Below are positions 56,340-64,000 of a DNA stretch of 64,000 nt, piece by piece. The notes under the pieces are model-generated. The model worked only from the letters and a program-made list of their open reading frames with translations, was not told the origin of the DNA and searched no databases. The stretch comes from Betaproteobacteria bacterium (GTDB lineage: Bacteria > Pseudomonadota > Gammaproteobacteria > Burkholderiales > Usitatibacteraceae), in the NCBI GenBank assembly GCA_016791265.1, contig JAEUMY010000017.1, forward strand, positions 124,001 to 188,000. Reading direction: 5' to 3'. The first letter of the stretch is position 1. Every line of letters begins with the position of its first letter. The position numbers and the translations under genes are program-made.

Positions 56340-59036
56340 TCAGTGCAGCCACCGCGCCGCCTCGCCCGCTGGCATGGGGCGCGCGATCCAGTAGCCCTGC
56401 CCTTCTTCGCAGCCCAGCTCGGTGAGGCGAATCAGGGTGGCCTCGTCCTCAATGCCTTCGGCCACGACGGTGAGGCCCAGGTTGTGGGCGAGCCCGATGG
56501 TTGAGGCGACGATGGCGGCATCCTGCTCGTTGGCGACCATGTGGGTGACAAAGCTCACGTCGATTTTCAGCGCATGCAATGGCAATCGCTTCAGATGGGA
56601 GAGCGACGAGTAGCCCGTGCCGAAGTCGTCAATGGCGACCTTGAGGCCCATGACGTGAAGCTGGCGCAACGTGTCGCTGACCCGACCGGTGTCGACAATG
56701 AGCGAGCTTTCGGTGACTTCGCATTCCACCAACGCGGGGTCGGCGTCGTGGCGGCGGAGCAGCGCCTCGATCTGCGCGGGGCAGCTTTTGTCCATCAACA
56801 GGCGTGGCGACAGGTTGATGGCCACCGCCGTGTGGCGTCCAAGCGCCCGCCATTCGGCCTGATGCTTCAGCGCGGCGTCGAAAATCCACAGCGTCAGGGG
56901 GCGAATCGCGTCGGATAGCTCCGCCAGATGGATGAACCGCCCCGGCGGCAGCAGGCCGAGTTGCGGATGGCGCCAGCGCACCAGCGCCTCGAACCCGGCC
57001 AGCTTGCGGTCGGTAAGCGTGAGCCGCGGCTGAAAGTTGAGCTCGAACTCCCCTGCCCGCACCGCGCTGCCCAGCTGGCTCATGAGCCCAAGGCGCGCCG
57101 GCGAATACGGGTCCTCTTCGGCGCTGTAGAACTCCCAGCCGGCGCCCCGGCGCTTGGCTTGATACATGGCGATGTCGGCGCGGCGGAACAACTCGGTGGC
57201 CGACTGGCCGTGCTCGGGGTAGCGCGCGATGCCGATGCTCGCGCTGACCTCCAGCCGATAGCCGGACACCTCGAAGGGTGCGGTGATGGCCGCCAGCGCC
57301 CGCGCCGCTGCCGCCTCCACGCCCGCGACACTGTCCGCGTTGGGGAGCCAGATGCCGAACTCGTCACCGCCCAGTCGAGCCACGGTGCCGTCGTCCGCCT
57401 GGCGCATTTCGGTCTGCAGCCGCTTCGCCAGCCGGACCAGCAGCGTGTCGCCCACCGCGTGGCCCAGCGTGTCGTTGATTTCCTTGAAGCGATCCAGATC
57501 GATCAATAGCAATGCGCCGACGGCGGCGGTCGAGAGAGACAACTGCTCGGCGATGGTGCGCTCGAGCCTCAGCCGATTGGGCAGTCCCGACAGCAGATCG
57601 TGGCTCGCGCGGAACTCGAGTTCCTTCAGATGCGTGAGCCGCTCAAGCTCGGCGGCGGCGCGTATCGCGAATATTCGCAACAGATGCTCGGACATGCCCG
57701 TGCGCTCGAGCGGGCGGCGGAACAGAACCGCCATCAGCCCCAACGGCTGGCCCGTGGAATCGAGCAACGGCGCGCCGACGTACGCGCGCATGCCCTTCTG
57801 CGCCAGCGGCTTGTCTTCGGGAAAGAGTTCGGCCACCGCGTCCGGATAGCAACACAGACCGCTGCCCAGCACTTCGGTGCAGGGCGAGCCGCGCAGCGGA
57901 TAGGTGAAGTTATCCGTCTGGCGCCCATCCAGCCACGCGGCGACGGTGCGCACATGGCCCGTCTCGTCCTGCGTCAACTCGCCCACCATCGCCATGTCGG
58001 CGCCGAGTGTCTCGGCGAGCTGCGCCACCAGCGTGCGGAAGAAGTCCGCGCCGGTGGCACTGTCCATGCTCTCCGAAAGCCGACGCACGATCTCCTCCTG
58101 CCGCCGCGCCTCGGTGATGTCGCGCGCGGCAGTGAGAACGAAGGCGTTGCCGTCGATCAGCACGCGTTCGCTCGACAACTGGAAGCGCCGCACCTCACCC
58201 GAGCGCATGCGAAGACTCGCCTCGAACTCGGCCACCTTGCCGGTCTCGGCGATGAGTCGGTTCCACTCTCGCATCTCGCGTTCTTTCACCCAGAGATGCA
58301 GCGCGAGAATGGGCGTGCCGCGGAGCTCCTCGCTGGTGTAGCCGGTCTGCGCCTCGAAATTGCGGTTGACCTCGACGATGACGTTGTCCGTCGCGCGCAC
58401 GAGGATCATGTTGTCGGGATTGAGTCGGAAACTCACCTCGAAACGCTCCTCCGACGCGCGGAGCCGCGCCTCGGCCACGCGGCGCTCCTCGGTCTCGTGC
58501 GCCATGGCGACGAGATCGGCCACGGAGGCGGCGAACTGCTGCTCATCGGGCTGCCAGTCGCGCAGCGCGCCGACCGACTCCACGCACACCACGCCGAGCG
58601 ACGCGCCGGCCCGCCAGATGCCGGCATCCAGCATGGACTCGATGCCAAGCGGGATGAGATAGGACTCGGTGAACTCGGAGGTTCGCGGGTCGTGGCGCGC
58701 ATCGCACGCCGAAATGGCGCGGCTGGACACCAGCGCTTCGAAGTAACGCGGAAAATCCACCTTCGCCAGCACCACGCCGGACGAGTGCCGGCCGTCGCTC
58801 GCCGAATAGAGGTCCTGCAACACGAGCTGGGCGCCGTCGGCATCGAGCAGCCAGATGGACGCCCGTTCCACACCCAGCGCCTGCGCGGTCATCTCGTTCA
58901 GCGAGCGGCAGGCGGTCACAAAGTCCTGCGCCAGCACGCCGCCGCGGACGACATCCAGGAGCGCGGCCTGCTGCGCCTCCACGCGCTGATAGAGGCGCAA
59001 GGCGTCATTCACGATGGGTGAGGGGATTGCGGCCAT
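56340..59036 (-). CDS. GAF-PAS-GAF-GGDEF-EAL cyclic-di-GMP protein
   Basis: An 898-residue soluble multidomain protein. Order: GAF-like sensor (about 30-190), PAS (about 200-320, FRLNPDNMILVRATDNVIVEVN), a second GAF (about 330-465), GGDEF with intact GGDEF (556-560, DLDRFKEINDTLGH before it) and EAL with EALVRW near 660 and DDFGTGYSSL and catalytic Glu/Lys motifs downstream. Both synthase and phosphodiesterase motifs look intact, so it could make or break c-di-GMP. No transmembrane segment. Start 59036 is chosen because no ribosome binding site supports the longer frame. Confidence 0.92.
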   Translation of the reverse strand: MAAIPSPIVNDALRLYQRVEAQQAALLDVVRGGVLAQDFVTACRSLNEMTAQALGVERASIWLLDADGAQLVLQDLYSASDGRHSSGVVLAKVDFPRYFEALVSSRAISACDARHDPRTSEFTESYLIPLGIESMLDAGIWRAGASLGVVCVESVGALRDWQPDEQQFAASVADLVAMAHETEERRVAEARLRASEERFEVSFRLNPDNMILVRATDNVIVEVNRNFEAQTGYTSEELRGTPILALHLWVKEREMREWNRLIAETGKVAEFEASLRMRSGEVRRFQLSSERVLIDGNAFVLTAARDITEARRQEEIVRRLSESMDSATGADFFRTLVAQLAETLGADMAMVGELTQDETGHVRTVAAWLDGRQTDNFTYPLRGSPCTEVLGSGLCCYPDAVAELFPEDKPLAQKGMRAYVGAPLLDSTGQPLGLMAVLFRRPLERTGMSEHLLRIFAIRAAAELERLTHLKELEFRASHDLLSGLPNRLRLERTIAEQLSLSTAAVGALLLIDLDRFKEINDTLGHAVGDTLLVRLAKRLQTEMRQADDGTVARLGGDEFGIWLPNADSVAGVEAAAARALAAITAPFEVSGYRLEVSASIGIARYPEHGQSATELFRRADIAMYQAKRRGAGWEFYSAEEDPYSPARLGLMSQLGSAVRAGEFELNFQPRLTLTDRKLAGFEALVRWRHPQLGLLPPGRFIHLAELSDAIRPLTLWIFDAALKHQAEWRALGRHTAVAINLSPRLLMDKSCPAQIEALLRRHDADPALVECEVTESSLIVDTGRVSDTLRQLHVMGLKVAIDDFGTGYSSLSHLKRLPLHALKIDVSFVTHMVANEQDAAIVASTIGLAHNLGLTVVAEGIEDEATLIRLTELGCEEGQGYWIARPMPAGEAARWLH
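57667..57678. repeat. iterated palindrome, copy 14
   Basis: In the GGDEF/EAL gene, codons 453-457 on the reverse strand, read as L-R-I-F-A at the end of the second GAF domain. Confidence 0.95.
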
Positions 59037-59416
59037 GGAGCCAGTTATGTGGGAGCGCGCCTTGGGCGCAGTCTGCGGAGCGCGCCTTCGGTGCCCAAGT
59101 GCCGAGGCGAGGTGCCGATGCATTCTGTGCCACTCACGGGATGCCGGTCAATCGCTCTTCCCGCGCGCGCCTACCCTGATGGCGGGATGGCGCAACAGTC
59201 GGACACACGGCGGTTCGGCGTTCAGGGCACAATACTTGCATCAGGCATGCGCACCCGGCATTGAAGGTGGGCGCGACATGACCAGCCAACGAGAACCTGC
59301 ACCGCTGGAATCTGCACGACAAGGCGGGAGGAACGATTGATGCAATCGCTCCTCATAACAGGCGGACTTCCCAAAAACCACATCCGGCGGCGCGCATTGG
59401 CGTGCCGTCCGCAGCC
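59037..59416. other. intergenic region between divergent signalling genes
   Basis: These 380 bases carry the promoters of the GGDEF/EAL gene and the degenerate cheB paralogue. At 59052-59063 and 59077-59088 GGAGCGCGCCTT is repeated with a 25-base period, resembling REP-type elements (GTGGGAGCGCGCC...). No gene was found. Confidence 0.5.
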
Positions 59417-60487
59417 ATGAAAATTCGCGTTCTGATCGTCGATGACTCCGCCCTGATCCGAGGCATCATCGCCGCCTACATCAACGAGCAACCCGACATG
59501 ACGGTCGTGGGCGAAGCGCCCGACCCCATCGTGGCGCGCGATCTGATCGCGAGCTTGAAGCCCGATGTGCTCACGCTGGACATCGAGATGCCCAACATGA
59601 ACGGGCTCTCGTTCCTGAAGCGGTTGATGGCGGTGAAGCCCATGCCGGTGGTGATGCTGTCGTCCTACACCCAGGATGGCTCGGACATCGCCTTTCGCGC
59701 ACTGGACATGGGCGCGGTGGACTTCATCCCGAAACCCACGCAACAAGGCGGCGGCGGCATCGACTACGGGCGGGTGATCGGCGAGAAAATCCGCGCGGCG
59801 CATTCGGCGCGCGACAAGCTGAAGTCGCCCGACGCGGTGGAGCTGGCCGAGGCGCAGGAAGTGCTGCCCATGCTGGCCCATGCGGACAACGCGGATCAGG
59901 CCTGCATCTGCATCGGCGGCGCGACCGGCGGCGCCGACGCGTTGAAAACCATCCTGCCCCGTCTGCCCGCCGCGTTTCCGCCGGTGGTGGTCGCGCTGGA
60001 TGTGCCCGCATCGTTCGCCGCGATCCTCGCGCGAAAAATGGGCGCCATCTGCCAGGTGAAGGTGAAGGAAGCCGAGCACGGGGAACCGCTCCTGCCCGGC
60101 CATTGCTATCTCGCCCCTGGCGCGCGGCACATCGCCGTCGAGCATCGCAAGGGCCGGGGCCTCTTCGTGCAATTGGCCGACAGCGCGCCAGTGATGGACC
60201 ATCGTCCGTCCGCCGATGTGCTGTTCCACTCGGCCGCGGCGCTGGGCGAGCATGCGATTGGCATCGTGCTCTCCGGCTGGGGCGACGATGGCGCGGCCGG
60301 CCTGAAAGCCATGCGCAAGGCGGGCGCCTACACCATCGCGCAAGACGAGGCCACCAGCATCGTGAGCGCCATGCCGCACGCCGCCATCAATGCCGACGCC
60401 GCCGAGGAAGTGCTGCCGGTCGAGCGCATGCCCGATGCGCTCTTCGATCACCTCAACGCCGTGCTCTTGCAGGAGTTCGAGTGGTGA
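59417..60487 (+). CDS. CheB paralogue without catalytic Ser and His
   Basis: A 356-residue protein with a CheB layout. The receiver domain is intact (acceptor Asp in LTLDIEMPNMNGLSF). In the esterase domain, the catalytic GASTGG is GGATGG (ICIGGATGGADAL; Ser to Ala), and the His of VQHMP is Asp (VALDVPASF); only the third residue remains (LSGWGDDGAAG). This protein should not be an active methylesterase. It could act as a phosphorylation-dependent binding partner or regulator. It faces the GGDEF/EAL gene divergently and lies near the normal cheB. Confidence 0.88.
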   Translation: MKIRVLIVDDSALIRGIIAAYINEQPDMTVVGEAPDPIVARDLIASLKPDVLTLDIEMPNMNGLSFLKRLMAVKPMPVVMLSSYTQDGSDIAFRALDMGAVDFIPKPTQQGGGGIDYGRVIGEKIRAAHSARDKLKSPDAVELAEAQEVLPMLAHADNADQACICIGGATGGADALKTILPRLPAAFPPVVVALDVPASFAAILARKMGAICQVKVKEAEHGEPLLPGHCYLAPGARHIAVEHRKGRGLFVQLADSAPVMDHRPSADVLFHSAAALGEHAIGIVLSGWGDDGAAGLKAMRKAGAYTIAQDEATSIVSAMPHAAINADAAEEVLPVERMPDALFDHLNAVLLQEFEW

Positions 60488-60509
60488 GCCGCAGCGAAGG
60501 CAGCTCATT

Positions 60510-60521
60510 GCGAATATTCGC
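60510..60521. repeat. iterated palindrome, copy 15
   Basis: Intergenic, 22 bases after the stop of the CheB paralogue and 19 bases before rarD; flanked by T and A. Confidence 0.95.
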
Positions 60522-60540
60522 AGTACGGTAGGCCCGCACC

Positions 60541-61434
60541 ATGTCCGCATCACGAAACGGCCTGTATCTCGCGGCCGCCGCCTACACGCTTTGGGGCGCG
60601 TTTCCCATCTACTTCAAGCAGCTGGCCGGGATTTCCGCGGATGAAATCCTGGCCCACCGCATTGTCTGGAGCGTGGCGTTCCTTGCGTCGGTGCTGCTGG
60701 CATTGAAGCGATGGGCATGGATTCGCGCCGCCGTCACCTCGAAAAAGGTGATGCTCGCCTTCGCCGCCAGCGCGCTGCTTCTCTCGCTGAACTGGCTGAT
60801 CTACATCTGGGCGGTGAACAGCAATCACGTCGTCGATTCAAGTCTGGGCTACTTCATCAATCCGCTGGTGAGCATCCTGCTGGGGCAGTGGGTGTTCAAG
60901 GAAAGGCTGCGCGCGATGCAATGGGTCGCGGTGGGCATCGCGACCGTCGGTGTGCTGTGGTTGACCTGGGATGCGGGCAAACTGCCGTGGATCGGGTTGT
61001 CGCTGGCCGTGACCTTTGGGCTGTATGGCCTGATGCGCAAAGTCGCGCCACTGGGCGCGCTGGAAGGACTGGCGCTGGAAACCACGCTGCTGGTGCCACT
61101 GGCCTTGGGCTGGTTGGCCTGGCTTGCCACGCAGCAACCGGGCGCGCTCTCGACCAGTTCAACGACGGTGTCGCTGCTGCTGCTCGCGTCCGGCCCGATC
61201 ACGGCCATCCCGCTGATACTCTTCGCCGCCGGCGCGAGACGCATTTCGATGGCCAATCTCGGCTTCATGCAGTACATCGCCCCCAGCCTTCAATTTGCCG
61301 CGGGTACGCTGCTCTACAACGAGGCGGTGACCGGCGGCAAGTTGACCGGCTTCATCATCATCTGGGCGGCGCTGGCCGTCTACACGCTGGAATCGCTCTG
61401 GTCCCAGCGCGTAGCGGCAAGCGAGCCGGCCTGA
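60541..61434 (+). CDS. rarD: EamA-family transporter RarD
   Basis: A 297-residue membrane protein with 10 predicted helices and the RarD pattern (LYLAAAAYTLWGAFPIYFKQL, LSLNWLIYIWAVNSNHVVDSSLGYFINPLVSILLG, YGLMRKVAPLGALEGLALET). RarD proteins are drug/metabolite exporters of unknown substrate. No ribosome binding site is visible, because the region before the start is occupied by copy 15 of the palindrome and a short spacer. Confidence 0.9.
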   Translation: MSASRNGLYLAAAAYTLWGAFPIYFKQLAGISADEILAHRIVWSVAFLASVLLALKRWAWIRAAVTSKKVMLAFAASALLLSLNWLIYIWAVNSNHVVDSSLGYFINPLVSILLGQWVFKERLRAMQWVAVGIATVGVLWLTWDAGKLPWIGLSLAVTFGLYGLMRKVAPLGALEGLALETTLLVPLALGWLAWLATQQPGALSTSSTTVSLLLLASGPITAIPLILFAAGARRISMANLGFMQYIAPSLQFAAGTLLYNEAVTGGKLTGFIIIWAALAVYTLESLWSQRVAASEPA

Positions 61435-61441
61435 AATGAAA

Positions 61442-61471
61442 CGGGCCGGTGCGAATATTCGCACCGGCCCG
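61442..61471. terminator. 30-base perfect palindrome between convergent rarD and clpB
   Basis: A 9-base GC-rich arm (CGGGCCGGT) flanks GCGAATATTCGC on each side, giving a perfect 30-base palindrome. It lies 7 bases after the rarD stop and 28 bases from the clpB stop, where a bidirectional terminator is expected. There is no T-tract on either side. Confidence 0.65.
61451..61462. repeat. iterated palindrome, copy 16
   Basis: Forms the centre of the 30-base palindrome between rarD and clpB. Confidence 0.95.
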
Positions 61472-61499
61472 ATCGTTGCACCCGCCTGTGTGCCGCGGT

Positions 61500-64000
<2,501 letters not shown>

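Noticed and set aside
57600..59021. Open frame of 473 codons opposite the GGDEF/EAL gene
   Set aside because: Antisense to clearly assigned domains, with no recognisable product.

Overview
The window looks like one chromosomal segment of a GC-rich proteobacterium. Beta- or gammaproteobacterial gene families predominate: a leucine/isovalerate (liu) cluster, RND efflux, TonB receptor, NhaA, CheB, GGDEF/EAL and ClpB. No rRNA, tRNA or CRISPR array was seen, so the species cannot be named. The window has two contrasting halves.

Bases 1 to about 31,300 form an accessory region dominated by metal resistance. From left to right it holds: an S8 peptidase coupled to a partial HTH-tailed protein; a tyrosine recombinase divergent from a KfrA-like coiled-coil protein, with several dyads between them (a Tn4651 TnpS/TnpT-like arrangement); an orphan MbcA/ParS-like antitoxin domain; a reduced mercury module (merR divergent from merT-merP-GDCCVxC, no merA); a VOC protein; a reverse-strand cusCBA-type Cu/Ag efflux operon whose CusB carries a C-terminal CusF domain; a Cu(I)/Ag(I) P-type ATPase; a frameshifted copper-storage protein gene; and, behind a CueR-type promoter, a closely packed forward operon of about 15 genes (periplasmic metal proteins, TolC-like protein, multicopper oxidase, cupredoxin, CopG-like DUF411 protein, CusF, methyltransferase, PepSY membrane protein, AraC regulator, sterol-desaturase-like enzyme and small exported proteins). 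It ends with an XRE regulator, an unrecognised gene and an AT-rich stretch. Together the metal genes would sequester, oxidise and export copper/silver across both membranes, and take up and sense Hg(II).

From about 31,300 to 64,000 the content is ordinary chromosome: leucine/isovalerate and acyl-CoA catabolism (isovaleryl-CoA dehydrogenase, thiolase, a second acyl-CoA dehydrogenase, methylcrotonyl-CoA carboxylase subunits, methylglutaconyl-CoA hydratase), a MarR regulator, an MlrC-type metallopeptidase next to a TonB-dependent receptor, a beta-lactamase-fold hydrolase, MAPEG protein, DNA-3-methyladenine glycosylase, NhaA, a PIN protein, a dienelactone-hydrolase-like enzyme, an MFS transporter, CheB, a GGDEF/EAL protein, a CheB paralogue lacking its catalytic Ser and His, RarD and ClpB (cut by the right edge). 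A DUF559 endonuclease gene bounded by inverted repeats sits between liuB and liuC.

The most striking signal is a perfect 12-base palindrome, GCGAATATTCGC. I count 17 exact copies between 32,565 and 61,808 and none in the first 32.5 kb. It occurs in intergenic gaps, against start and stop codons, inside genes in all three reading frames (as RIFA, GEYS or ANIR, using the normally avoided codons CGA and ATA), and at the centre of a 30-base palindrome between rarD and clpB. This looks like a highly iterated palindrome, comparable in kind to cyanobacterial HIP1, maintained at DNA level and marking core against acquired DNA. Its function is unknown to me.
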